A stretch of 64,000 bases of DNA from an uncultured Bacteroidota bacterium. GTDB taxonomy: Bacteria > Bacteroidota > Bacteroidia > Chitinophagales > Chitinophagaceae. Where the stretch lies: contig CAIYLW010000056.1 of NCBI GenBank assembly GCA_903927185.1, positions 1 to 64,000 of the forward strand, in the 5' to 3' direction. The notes below the pieces were generated by a model, which saw only the letters and a list, made by a program, of their open reading frames with translations, ran no database searches and was not told the origin of the DNA. Position numbers and translations under genes: made by a program. Below are positions 45,658 to 55,150 of this stretch, one piece after another. Positions within the stretch are counted from its first letter, which is position 1. Each line of letters begins with the position of its first letter.

Positions 45658-46404
45658 CTAATTAAATAAAAATAGTTTCCCATTCATTCTTACAAAAGCT
45701 TCTGCTGCTTTTACACCCATTTCCCTACCCCTAAAATCTTCCATAGCAGCATGTCCACATTGGTAAATTCCGGGAGGATCCTGACTTACATGACAATACA
45801 CTGCATCTCTTTTTTGTTGCTGTGTTTCAGTAATATCAACATAATCTGTAGGATGGAATATAAAGGTTTGTTCACCAGTGCAGACTTCAAAAAAATATAA
45901 TTGAAATTTTTTACCGAGTCTTGTCCAACTTTGAATGGCTAATAAGCTTGCTACCTGATGATCTTTATGAACATCCAATGGCCAGTGAGTAAAAACAATA
46001 TCAGGATGTTCATTCGCAATGATTGTTTTAATCTTTTCCAACCATTCATTATTCATGATACTATCCCCATCAATTTGACCAGCAAAAATATATTTGGTAT
46101 CTAAAATTTCACAGGCCTTAATAGCTTCATTTTTTCTAATACCTGCAGCTTTTTCATGTGAAGTACCCGGTATGCCAGCCTCCCCTGTTGTTAAATAAAT
46201 GATAGTTACTTCATGTCCGGCCTTTCTTAATTTAGCAAGTGTTCCACCACATCCACTTTCCGGATCATCCGGATGGCCACCTAAGCATACAATTTTTTTT
46301 TTCTCTTTATTTTCTTTTGCAGATGCCTGTAATAAATTAGGTAAGCTTAAAGCTCCTAATACAGCGGTTGTATTTTTAACAAAGTTTCTTCTTGTATTTG
46401 TCAT
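45658..46404 (-). CDS. PIG-L family deacetylase with Tat-like signal
   Basis: 248 residues. The N-terminus TNTRRNFVKNTTAVLGALSL is Tat-like, so the enzyme should be periplasmic. The zinc motif is GGHPDDPESGCGG, with the third ligand in DVHKDHQ. Substrates in the family are N-acetylated sugars such as GlcNAc conjugates. It lies 21 bp after the GMC oxidoreductase gene, which supports a shared role in handling an unusual sugar or glycoside. Confidence 0.9.
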   Translation of the reverse strand: MTNTRRNFVKNTTAVLGALSLPNLLQASAKENKEKKKIVCLGGHPDDPESGCGGTLAKLRKAGHEVTIIYLTTGEAGIPGTSHEKAAGIRKNEAIKACEILDTKYIFAGQIDGDSIMNNEWLEKIKTIIANEHPDIVFTHWPLDVHKDHQVASLLAIQSWTRLGKKFQLYFFEVCTGEQTFIFHPTDYVDITETQQQKRDAVYCHVSQDPPGIYQCGHAAMEDFRGREMGVKAAEAFVRMNGKLFLFN

Positions 46405-46425
46405 ATTCTATAAAATGTCTTTAAA

Positions 46426-48108
46426 TTATAATTCTTGTTTTTTTAAAGCCTCCACAGCATAGTTTGCAGCCCGGGCGGTAAGAGCCATATACGTTAGAGA
46501 TGGGTTTTGTGTACTAGTACTTGCCATACATGCACCATCGGTAACAAATACATTTTTACAATGATGCAATTGATTCCATTCGTTTAATAAAGACGTTTTC
46601 GGATCCTTACCCATCCTTACTCCACCCATTTCATGAATATCTAAACCTGGTGCCTGCTTAGTATCCCATGATCTGATATTTTTACAGCCTGCGGCATCTA
46701 ACATTTCCGTACCAACCTGTAAAAAATCTTTTAATAATCTTTCATCATTTTCATCGTAACCAACAGAAGTAATTAATTGAGGAATACCCCATTCATCTTT
46801 TTGATCAGGACTTAATCGGACATGATTTGATTCTTTAGGAACAGTTTCTCCCTGCATCATCATTGATACTTGCCATCCCCCTAATTCTGTGGATTGCTCC
46901 TTAAAATCAGCTCCTATTCCTTCAGCAGGTGCAACACTTCTCCCAGCACCAAAGAATACCATATATCCTCTCTGAAAATCTGTTTCTTGTTTATGCACAT
47001 TTCTAAAATTGGGCATCATAGGTTGCGTAGGTCGACGTCCATAATAATAGCTATCCAAATTTCCATCTATTGTTGCTGATAAATTTCCGCGATAATTATG
47101 AAAAGCAATATATTTTCCCAATAAGCCATTGTCATTTCCTAATCCATTGGGGAATCGCTTAGAGGTTGAATTCAATAAAATTAAATTGGTATTTAAAGTT
47201 GAGGCATTTACAAAGATTATTTTGGCAAAATACTCCGTTGTTGTTTTATTAATCCGATCAACTACGCGAACACCAGTGGCTTTTTGTTCGGCTTCATCAT
47301 AAATAATTGAATGAACAACAGAGTCGGTCTTTAGCGTTAAATTACCAGTCTTTTTTGCCCATGGCAAAGTAGAAGCATTAGAACTAAAGTAACCACCAAA
47401 GGGACAACCTCTTTCACATAAAGATCGAGCTTGGCATTGTTGCCTCCCTTGTTCTAAGTGAATGGGCTGAGGAACTGTTAAGTGCGCACACCTTCCCTGA
47501 ATCACGTTTCGATTAGTAAATTTTTTCATGATGTCAGATTGCATTTCCTTTTCTACACTATTCATTTGCCATGCAGGTAAAAAAGAACCATCTGGAAGAG
47601 TATCAAGCTTATCATAATTTCCGCTAATTCCTGCAAAGATTTCTACGTGTGTATACCAGGGAGCAATATCATTATATCGGATGGGCCAATCTCCAAACCC
47701 GTCTCGCGCAGGTCCTTCAAAGTCGTATTTACTCCATCGCTGTGTTTGTCTTGCCCATAATAAAGACTTTCCTCCTACCTGGTAACCTCTGATCCAATCA
47801 TAAGGCTTTTCCTGTACATATGGATGCTCTGTATCTTTTACAAAAAAATGTTCAGAAGTTTCATTATAAGCATAGCACCTGCTTATCACTGGATTATTTT
47901 TTGTTAAGGCAATTGTTTTGCCACCTCTATGTGTGAAGTCCCATGGATGCTTGGTAGCCGTTGGATAATCCTTAAGGTGAACAACATCTTTTCCTCTTTC
48001 TAACAATAGAGTTTTCAACCCTTTTTCGCACAATTCTTTTGCAGCCCATCCCCCACTAATTCCAGAACCAATTACAATGGCATCAAAATACTTATTATCG
48101 ATTGGCAT
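46426..48108 (-). CDS. GMC family FAD-dependent oxidoreductase
   Basis: 560 residues. The FAD motif is DAIVIGSGISGGWAAKEL at the N-terminus with ERGKD at the end of strand 2. A Cys-rich insertion QCQARSLCERGCPFGGYFSS is present, and the C-terminal active-site region holds HEMGGVRMG and TDGACMASTSTQNPSLTYMA. This is the subgroup of glucoside 3-dehydrogenase and gluconate 2-dehydrogenase large subunits. The small partner subunit that usually accompanies it is absent on both sides. No signal peptide is present. It lies 125 bp after the isomerase gene and 21 bp before the PIG-L gene. Confidence 0.9.
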   Translation of the reverse strand: MPIDNKYFDAIVIGSGISGGWAAKELCEKGLKTLLLERGKDVVHLKDYPTATKHPWDFTHRGGKTIALTKNNPVISRCYAYNETSEHFFVKDTEHPYVQEKPYDWIRGYQVGGKSLLWARQTQRWSKYDFEGPARDGFGDWPIRYNDIAPWYTHVEIFAGISGNYDKLDTLPDGSFLPAWQMNSVEKEMQSDIMKKFTNRNVIQGRCAHLTVPQPIHLEQGRQQCQARSLCERGCPFGGYFSSNASTLPWAKKTGNLTLKTDSVVHSIIYDEAEQKATGVRVVDRINKTTTEYFAKIIFVNASTLNTNLILLNSTSKRFPNGLGNDNGLLGKYIAFHNYRGNLSATIDGNLDSYYYGRRPTQPMMPNFRNVHKQETDFQRGYMVFFGAGRSVAPAEGIGADFKEQSTELGGWQVSMMMQGETVPKESNHVRLSPDQKDEWGIPQLITSVGYDENDERLLKDFLQVGTEMLDAAGCKNIRSWDTKQAPGLDIHEMGGVRMGKDPKTSLLNEWNQLHHCKNVFVTDGACMASTSTQNPSLTYMALTARAANYAVEALKKQEL

Positions 48109-48233
48109 AATTTAAAATTAAGTTCTAAAAATAGATTTATGAGAAAATTAAAATTTATATTTTAAATCACAATGTTTTGATGTTGTTCATTATGAAAAAA
48201 TAATTATTTAGGAGAAGAAAAAATAAACTGCGC

Positions 48234-49121
48234 TTAACCAATGATAGCTAATTTATTATTAATCATATAATCGAAACTTTCTTTAAGTGCTTCAAAGACA
48301 TCCGAAGCTGTTTTATCCATTTCGATAACTAAAAATTCTGGATATCCATTAGCAGCTTTAATAATGGCAGGAAAGTTCTGTGTGCCTTTCCCCACTGCGG
48401 TCATAGGATCTGGATTGTCGATGGCTAATTTGTCGTTGTATAAAGCAGGACCATCTTTAATATGTAAATATTTCGCACGGCTTCCTAACTTAGTAATAAT
48501 AGATGCCGGGTTATGTCCAGCTACTTTTACCCAATAAGTATCCATTTCTAGAAAAATATCTTTGTCTAATTCCTCGAGTAAAATTTCATAAACCAATTTG
48601 CCACCCACTTTATTTCTGTATTCCCACCAATGATTGTGAAGACCAAATTGCAATCCGTTTCCTTTAGCAAATTTAGAAGCTTCATTGTATATCGATACCA
48701 GTTCTTTTGTTCCTTCTAAGCTACTATAACGCTTGTCTTCGGGCCAACCATGCCAAATCATTTTAGTTGTACTAAAAGCATTGGCAGTATCCAACATAAC
48801 TTGCTTTTGAGCACCTATAGGAATTTCAACATGGGAAGAGGAAACTGATAATCCAGCATCCTTAATGTATTGGCTGGCTTTTTTAATAGAAACACCATCT
48901 GGCCAAAAAGCTGTTTCAATGTATTTGAATCCAATATTTGACAATTTTTTTAATGTGCCCTGTAGATCTTTAACCAATTCGTTTCTTACCGTATACAATT
49001 GAACAGAAAGCTTGGCGGGATATATCGCAGATTCAAAAAACAGATTAGTATGTTTAGGCATACTAGCACCAATCAAGCCCATACTTGCCATCCTTAAAAA
49101 ATCGCGTCTTTTATTTTCCAT
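48234..49121 (-). CDS. Sugar phosphate isomerase/epimerase-like protein, Tat-type
   Basis: 295 residues. The N-terminus ENKRRDFLRMASMGLIGASM is a Tat signal. The TIM barrel follows: KLSVQLYTVRNELVKDLQGT, GLQFGLHNHWWEY, IFLEMDTYWVKVAG, KYLHIKDGPA and EFLVIEMDKT, with the Glu, Asp, His metal positions present. It is likely a periplasmic isomerase or a 3-keto-sugar-processing enzyme. It is the first gene of the cluster with GMC oxidoreductase, PIG-L and M81 genes. Confidence 0.85.
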   Translation of the reverse strand: MENKRRDFLRMASMGLIGASMPKHTNLFFESAIYPAKLSVQLYTVRNELVKDLQGTLKKLSNIGFKYIETAFWPDGVSIKKASQYIKDAGLSVSSSHVEIPIGAQKQVMLDTANAFSTTKMIWHGWPEDKRYSSLEGTKELVSIYNEASKFAKGNGLQFGLHNHWWEYRNKVGGKLVYEILLEELDKDIFLEMDTYWVKVAGHNPASIITKLGSRAKYLHIKDGPALYNDKLAIDNPDPMTAVGKGTQNFPAIIKAANGYPEFLVIEMDKTASDVFEALKESFDYMINNKLAIIG

Positions 49122-49562
49122 AAAATTTTATTTTTTACTCGAAAAAAATCTTAGTGATTTTAATTTCCCAAGGCCAATTTCTACAAATTCAGATACATCA
49201 AATAAGCTAGTTCCTTTTCTTTCGCCATATTCCTATTTCCACTTTTGATTCAACTCTTATTCATAAATCAATTTACTCTTTTCAATGTATACAAAGAAAT
49301 CTTTCTTTGTAAATTAAACAATTCAGTCAATGCAAATAGAAATGCTTATAAAAAACAATCAGAACTAAAAAAAGAAGATAAAGCATCATGAAGAACGGTT
49401 TGTATTCATCGAAATTCCTGCTGAGCAGTTTGCTAAATTCTCTAAAAAAAATTATCTCTAAATGAAATTTAAGAATCCTCTTTTTTAAAGATTAATTTTA
49501 AAGTAATACAATAAGTAATCAAAGCGCTGTCATTTGAGTATAAATTGCGCAAAAACTAAATT
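49122..49562. other. 441-bp divergent intergenic region
   Basis: AT-rich spacer between the divergent isomerase and phosphatase genes, so it should hold both promoters. A 43-codon frame at 49330-49461 (plus strand) is broken by one TAA at 49366-49368. Its second part, KKKIKHHEERFVFIEIPAEQ and on to SKKNYL, looks protein-like but matches nothing I recognise. No RNA gene or strong hairpin is seen. Confidence 0.5.
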
Positions 49563-50633
49563 ATGGGTAAGCATTTTATTTTATTTGGATTTCTAGCTAT
49601 CATGTTAAGTAATGGTTTTGGGCAATCGGCTTCTCAGAATAAAAAAGTAATTGTAATTACAACAGATGGTTTACGTTGGGAAGAAGTTTTTAAAGGGTTA
49701 GATACCTCTATTTTGAAATATAAACCTTTTCAACACGGCGATAGTGTTGAAACAGCTTCAAAATTTGGAGGATTAACTAATGAGGATAGTAGAAAAAAAT
49801 TAATGCCTTTCTTCTGGTCAATCATTTCAGAAAAAGGTGAGATTCATGGTAACAGAACAAAAGGTAGTAAAGTTGATAATTCAAACCCTTACTGGTTTTC
49901 TTATCCTGGCTATAGTGAAATTTTAACTGGTCAGGTTGATACTGCTATTAATTCCAATGATTACAAAGCAAATCCTAACACCAACTTTTTTGAGTATTTA
50001 AATACTTTGCCCTTTTATAAAAATAAAGTTGCTGCTTTTGGTGCATGGGATGCTTTTAAGCGGATTTTAAATGAGAAAAGAGCGGGCTTCCCTGTCAGTA
50101 ATGGAAATCAAATGGATAGTAGTTTACTGAAAGATCCACAAATGAAATTTCTTTCAAGTATCATGTCCGAAACCTATCAACCTTTTGGAAAGGATGAAAC
50201 ATTAGATGTTTTTACAAAATATCAAACCATGCATTACTTAAAAACTAAAAAACCTAATGCTCTGTATGTTTCAATGGGTGAGACGGATGAGCTTGCACAT
50301 GCCGGAAATTATCCGGAATATTTAAAAGCGGTAAATAGGTTTGATGCTCTTTTAAAAGAAATATATGATTTTACTAATACAGACCCTGATTATAAAGGCA
50401 AAACTGTGATATTAATAACAACTGACCATGGTAGAGGTGATTTGAATAAAATGCAATGGACATCGCACGGTACCAGAATTAATGATTCGCATCAAATTTG
50501 GTATGCCATGATTGGCGCAGGTGTAGATCATTTAGGTGAAGTATCTATTAGTGAACAGGTATATCAAAAAGAACTCATACACAAAGTGGCCAAATTGATT
50601 AATGTGAATTTCAATTCAGTAAAGCTTAAATAG
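49563..50633 (+). CDS. Secreted alkaline-phosphatase-superfamily protein
   Basis: 356 residues with a signal peptide ending in NGFGQ. Phosphodiesterase/nucleotide-pyrophosphatase-like fold: VIVITTDGLRWEEVFKGLDTS with the metal Asp, the middle motif YVSMGETDELAHAGNYPEYL, and ILITTDHGRGD with Asp and His ligands followed by HGTR. A paralogue lies at 59155-60285. It should cleave a phosphate ester or diester in the periplasm; the substrate is unknown. It is convergent with the beta-helix lipoprotein gene and separated from it by a long hairpin. Confidence 0.87.
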   Translation: MGKHFILFGFLAIMLSNGFGQSASQNKKVIVITTDGLRWEEVFKGLDTSILKYKPFQHGDSVETASKFGGLTNEDSRKKLMPFFWSIISEKGEIHGNRTKGSKVDNSNPYWFSYPGYSEILTGQVDTAINSNDYKANPNTNFFEYLNTLPFYKNKVAAFGAWDAFKRILNEKRAGFPVSNGNQMDSSLLKDPQMKFLSSIMSETYQPFGKDETLDVFTKYQTMHYLKTKKPNALYVSMGETDELAHAGNYPEYLKAVNRFDALLKEIYDFTNTDPDYKGKTVILITTDHGRGDLNKMQWTSHGTRINDSHQIWYAMIGAGVDHLGEVSISEQVYQKELIHKVAKLINVNFNSVKLK

Positions 50634-50680
50634 TAAATTGAATAATTCGTATTCAAAAATTAATTAAAGCATCAAAAATT

Positions 50681-50719
50681 ATACTGCCCCCATAAGTTTC
50701 TAACTTTTGGGGGCAGTAT
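50681..50719. terminator. Bidirectional terminator-like hairpin
   Basis: 12-bp stem atactgccccca / tgggggcagtat (50681-50692, 50708-50719) extended by a mismatch and 5 bp, with a 3-nt loop. It lies between two convergent genes. Confidence 0.85.
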
Positions 50720-50734
50720 AATTTATTATAATAA

Positions 50735-52207
50735 TTAGTGTGCGTTACCTGAACCATTGCTTTGATAAGCACCTATGTCAGCACCTGGAGCTGTGATGTT
50801 TGCTCCGAAGTAACCACCTTGTGGAACTGATGCTATAGGACTAAAGCTTGTATATCCTTTACCAATTGCAGGAGAACCAGCTTGCAAATGGAAATCAAAG
50901 CCTGCTGCATAAGCTATTGAAGCCGGAGTTGCAGACTCTGGTAAAGGGAAGTTTTTAAAGTTTGGATTATTTTTTCCTGCTAATGCATTTATAGCAGAAC
51001 TAGTATAAGGTCCACCTGGATAAAAACCAGCAGGCATCATAGAAGTAATATTAGGGAAATCAGTTGCTTGTGGACGAGCCCATAAACCTGAAACTGGGAT
51101 ACCACCTACACCAATTGCAGATGAATCTGGAGTAACAGGATAGAATTGATTAACACCAGCAATAGAATCATGGTAATTGTAAGTATAACCATAAGACATA
51201 TGTGAAGTATCAGCAACAACTAATGCATTTCCTAAATAAGATTGAGTGGCACCTACTATACGGAAACCAAAACGACAGTTTACGATCAAGTTATTATAAG
51301 CCATACCTCTTGCACCTTCTTCATAGTTAATAGAACCACCTCTACCTAATTCAACCATTCTGTAACCTGAGTTAACAACAGTATTATTATAGAAATTACA
51401 ATTGGTTTGAGCACCAGTTCCTTGGCCTTTATCAGAAGCTTTAGGACCATTGGTAGCACAACCAATAAATAAGTTATACGCACAATCTCCAACACCACCA
51501 CCTTTTACGTTAAATTCATCCCCACCTGTAGGTCCCCCTTTTTCGAATGTATTTCTCATTACTGAAAATTTACCTTTTTTCAAACGGATAGCATCATCAG
51601 TTGCACCGTATAACCATGAATCTTCCATGATGAAATTACCATTTCCATTCTGGAAAAAGATATCATAAGAGTCACCAGTTGATACGCCCGCAATTGGAGG
51701 TTGAGCAGCTGCAACAGAAGCACCTGCAAAACGAATATCAGTCCACTTTATCACTAAATTTTTACAAGATGTATCTGCCCATAAACCTCCCCAAAGACCC
51801 ACATAGGCTGGATCTGAAGCAATTGGTGTACCTGGATTATCTTGTTTAGCTTGTGATTTGTAAGTAAACAAAATAGGAGCAGTGGAACTACCTATTGAAA
51901 ATAAATTTCCTTTAATCCAGAAGTTATAAGCGCCTTGAAAAATTACTTGAGCACCAGGCTGTATAGCAAGTGTATCTCCTGCATTAATGTAAACATCTCC
52001 TGTTACATTGTAAATCTGATTTGCTTGCATAGTTCCTTTGATAGAACCACTAATATTTCCTGGAGCAACATTCTGTCCTACTTGAACATAAGCAACTGCA
52101 ACAGTTGAACTAGTTTTGTTACATGAGGTCAACACAAAAGTTGCCCCAAAAATTAAAAACAAGCCAGAAGTAATTAGCTTCAAGACAATTTTTTGTGATT
52201 GTGTCAT
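50735..52207 (-). CDS. Beta-helix lipoprotein paired with the TonB receptor
   Basis: 490 residues. The signal sequence ends in a lipobox (VLTSCNKTS), so the protein is lipid-anchored, probably on the outer membrane. From about residue 55 the sequence forms repeated short strands with Gly/Asn turns: YNVTGDVYINAGDTLAIQPG, AQVIFQGAYNFWIKGNLFSI, LVIKWTDIRFAGA and NFIMEDSWLYGATDDAIRLK, a right-handed parallel beta-helix. It has no catalytic motif that I can name. It lies 33 bp after the TonB receptor gene, so it likely acts as that receptor's surface partner, as SusD does for SusC. Confidence 0.75.
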   Translation of the reverse strand: MTQSQKIVLKLITSGLFLIFGATFVLTSCNKTSSTVAVAYVQVGQNVAPGNISGSIKGTMQANQIYNVTGDVYINAGDTLAIQPGAQVIFQGAYNFWIKGNLFSIGSSTAPILFTYKSQAKQDNPGTPIASDPAYVGLWGGLWADTSCKNLVIKWTDIRFAGASVAAAQPPIAGVSTGDSYDIFFQNGNGNFIMEDSWLYGATDDAIRLKKGKFSVMRNTFEKGGPTGGDEFNVKGGGVGDCAYNLFIGCATNGPKASDKGQGTGAQTNCNFYNNTVVNSGYRMVELGRGGSINYEEGARGMAYNNLIVNCRFGFRIVGATQSYLGNALVVADTSHMSYGYTYNYHDSIAGVNQFYPVTPDSSAIGVGGIPVSGLWARPQATDFPNITSMMPAGFYPGGPYTSSAINALAGKNNPNFKNFPLPESATPASIAYAAGFDFHLQAGSPAIGKGYTSFSPIASVPQGGYFGANITAPGADIGAYQSNGSGNAH

Positions 52208-52240
52208 TTTATTGATTTTTTGGTTTTTGTTTTATAGAAA

Positions 52241-55018
52241 TTACCGGATTCTAAAGCCTATGAAAAATGATTGATTGAATTGGTCTTTCTGAACAATGAT
52301 GCTATTTTTACTAGTCTGGCCTGGATAATTAGGATTACCATAATAATATCCATTTGCAGTAGTTCTCAACTCTAAGATGGTAGGTGTATTGGTTAAGTTG
52401 GTAACCTTTGCAAATAAGGTAAGGTGCTTAGTTGTTTTTACATCAATGGAAAAATCCAAAAATGAAGTTCCTCTTTGCCAGTAATCAAGGTCTTTATAAG
52501 GAGAAATGTATTCAATTCTTGCCCCTGTATAAACCCAGCTTAATTGAGCCTCTATTCCTTTTTTAACACTCTTATACAATAAAGAAAGATTTCCAATATG
52601 ATCAGACTGTCCTTGCAGTGGCCTTGTTTGATTTGCTGTATACATATAATAGTTACCACCATTATCAACAGCAAAAACACTTTTGCTTGTTGTAATGGAA
52701 GACTTTGTGTAGGAATAATTTCCATTGATACCAAAGTTTCTAAAATGTTTAGTAAATACTAATTCAACTCCATAGTTAGTAGCATTTCCAAAATTCTGTG
52801 GTTGAAAGACATAGGATCCAGTAGTTTGTGGAACTAAGCTGTATTCAATAGGGTTAATAATGTACTTATAAAAAGTACCCACCATAAAATAATCTTCAAA
52901 ACCAAAATAGTGTTCATAACGCAGATCTGCATTATGTGATTGAATATGTTTGATATCAGAATTACCCTTTTGATCAAAATAGTCTCCTGATTTGATTACT
53001 GGTACATACTCGAAATAATTGGGACGACTAATTCCACTGAAATAAGAAGCCCTGAAATCATTATCCTTATTGAGTTTATACTTCATATTTATACTCGGTA
53101 AAAAATCGGTATATACATAACTACCAGTTTTACCAGGTAAATAAATAGACAATAAGGAGCTATAACTATGATTGGTATTCTCAATTCTCAAACCACCTAA
53201 GACTTCCCATTTTGCATACACCCATTTTAATTGTGCATAATAAGCCATGATGTTTTCAATAGAATGATAGGTTAATCCATCTGTGGTATCTACACGTTTC
53301 ATTCTTGAAAAGCTTGCTAAATCAATAGTAGTAAAAGGCTGATTGTTGGCATACAATTCATAAGATTCGAATACATTATCCTTTGTCTTATGACGATACA
53401 TACCACCAGCTGAAAATGTTAGCTCATCCGTAATTTTATAATGCCCATTCAAATAAACTGAACGGTCAATTTCTTTAGAATGAGTATAATTAAATGGAAA
53501 ATCTTGTAACGTTTTTGCTTCAGAAGTTAAAGTACCCTGACGATTGTAAGCAACAATATCAGAATACTGTTGATCAATCCAAATAGGAATTTTACTTTGG
53601 GCTTGTGAATACACTAAAGACCAATCGGCCGAAAATTTATTGGTAATTTGATGTTTGCCTTGCAAAGTATTATTCCAAATATTTTGTCTTTCAAAAAGGG
53701 AACGATCATAAATATAAGCTTGGCCAGACTGGTGCAAATAATTTGCTAAACCCATTTGTAAGTTTCTATGCTGTGTTTGATCTAATTGAAACAAAGCAGT
53801 ATAAAAACTAATTTTATTATTTTCATTGATATCATAATTCAACTTCAAATGCGCACCCATTCTGCTTTGCAGATTATTATAGGTCCTATATTCAATTGGA
53901 GCAAATACTGGAGTATTGGGAACTGGTATTGGTTGAGGCTGACCACTAGGCGGATAAAATAAAGATGAGCTTCCTTTATAAATATGCTGATATGTTAACG
54001 CAGTTATGAAACGTAATCTTTTTGTAATACTTGATCCTATACTCGCATTTAAAGATTGGTTTAAAGGCAAACTAATATTCTTGTAATCAAGATATTTAGT
54101 ATTAAAATCTGAGGGTTGAGGTGCATATCCTGAACCATGAGATTCATAAGGCGTTTTAAAATTTAAACTACTATGATCAAAAGTGGTGAAGGTATGATCA
54201 TTAAAAAAGTTGTTGTACCCAAATGATCCATTTAATTTAAAAGTGAAGTTTTTAGGCGCTTCTTTTAATACCATATTAGTAGCTCCACCAATAGCATCAC
54301 CTTCCATTTCAGGAATCAAGGATTTAACTACTTCCAATCTTTCTAATAAATCAGAAGGAAATATATCTAAAGGAATAGAACGGCTTTTATCATCAGGGCT
54401 AGGTATTTTAATCCCATTGATAGTGGTATAATTATATCTATCAGCCATTCCACGTATAATGGCATATTGTCCGTCACCAGAACTATTTTTCACCACTGAA
54501 ACACCTGCGGCTCTTTGCAAAACATTTCCTACTGTTATATCAGGTGATAGTTCAATAGATTTTGCAGATATAATGTTCATCACATTGCTCACTATTCGCT
54601 CAGTTTTACGAGCAAATTCATCACTTTCTTTATTTACTTTTGAAGTGATAGTAATATTACTTAATACATTCGCATGTAAAGACAAATGAACATCTTCAAT
54701 AACAGATTCTCCATCTTTAACATTAACAGATAAGGTTAACTCATCATAACCTACATATTGGATCTTAATCAAATACTTACCTGCAGGAATCTTTTTTATA
54801 ATATAAGTACCATCCAATCCAGATTTAGTAGAAATAAGTTTAGAATTTATAGAGAGACTAATTGTAGCACCAACTAAAGGTTCCCCAGATTTATCATCTA
54901 TTACTTTTCCTTTAATAACTGTAGACGTGGGTTCAGCAGCAATTGCTTGAAAAGTGCCTATAAATAAAGACGCTACAATTAAAGAATAAATTGCTTTTCG
55001 TAAACCAGTAAAACACAT
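52241..55018 (-). CDS. TonB-dependent receptor
   Basis: 925 residues from the ATG whose first base is 55018; a TTG 24 bp upstream is rejected because the signal peptide follows this ATG. After the signal (to about GTFQAIAAE) comes a carboxypeptidase-regulatory-like domain (VIKGKVIDDKSGEPLVGATI). The plug then follows (VGNVLQRAAGVSVVKNSSGD, AIIRGMADRYNYTTINGIKI, LIPEMEGDAIGGATNMVLK), and then a 22-strand-type barrel ending in NQSFFIGFRIR. It imports a specific ligand across the outer membrane. It is not a SusC-type protein with a SusD partner; a beta-helix lipoprotein follows, and a two-component pair precedes it. Confidence 0.92.
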   Translation of the reverse strand: MCFTGLRKAIYSLIVASLFIGTFQAIAAEPTSTVIKGKVIDDKSGEPLVGATISLSINSKLISTKSGLDGTYIIKKIPAGKYLIKIQYVGYDELTLSVNVKDGESVIEDVHLSLHANVLSNITITSKVNKESDEFARKTERIVSNVMNIISAKSIELSPDITVGNVLQRAAGVSVVKNSSGDGQYAIIRGMADRYNYTTINGIKIPSPDDKSRSIPLDIFPSDLLERLEVVKSLIPEMEGDAIGGATNMVLKEAPKNFTFKLNGSFGYNNFFNDHTFTTFDHSSLNFKTPYESHGSGYAPQPSDFNTKYLDYKNISLPLNQSLNASIGSSITKRLRFITALTYQHIYKGSSSLFYPPSGQPQPIPVPNTPVFAPIEYRTYNNLQSRMGAHLKLNYDINENNKISFYTALFQLDQTQHRNLQMGLANYLHQSGQAYIYDRSLFERQNIWNNTLQGKHQITNKFSADWSLVYSQAQSKIPIWIDQQYSDIVAYNRQGTLTSEAKTLQDFPFNYTHSKEIDRSVYLNGHYKITDELTFSAGGMYRHKTKDNVFESYELYANNQPFTTIDLASFSRMKRVDTTDGLTYHSIENIMAYYAQLKWVYAKWEVLGGLRIENTNHSYSSLLSIYLPGKTGSYVYTDFLPSINMKYKLNKDNDFRASYFSGISRPNYFEYVPVIKSGDYFDQKGNSDIKHIQSHNADLRYEHYFGFEDYFMVGTFYKYIINPIEYSLVPQTTGSYVFQPQNFGNATNYGVELVFTKHFRNFGINGNYSYTKSSITTSKSVFAVDNGGNYYMYTANQTRPLQGQSDHIGNLSLLYKSVKKGIEAQLSWVYTGARIEYISPYKDLDYWQRGTSFLDFSIDVKTTKHLTLFAKVTNLTNTPTILELRTTANGYYYGNPNYPGQTSKNSIIVQKDQFNQSFFIGFRIR

Positions 55019-55150
55019 ATCCAAGGAATTAATTTCACGCAATATTAGTATGCATGAAAGAACGGATATGTGTTATTGGAAGAATTAATCTTATGTTGAC
55101 AATTGCTTAACCTTAAAGTAATTTCAACTTCAGAAATAAAACAGATTTGA

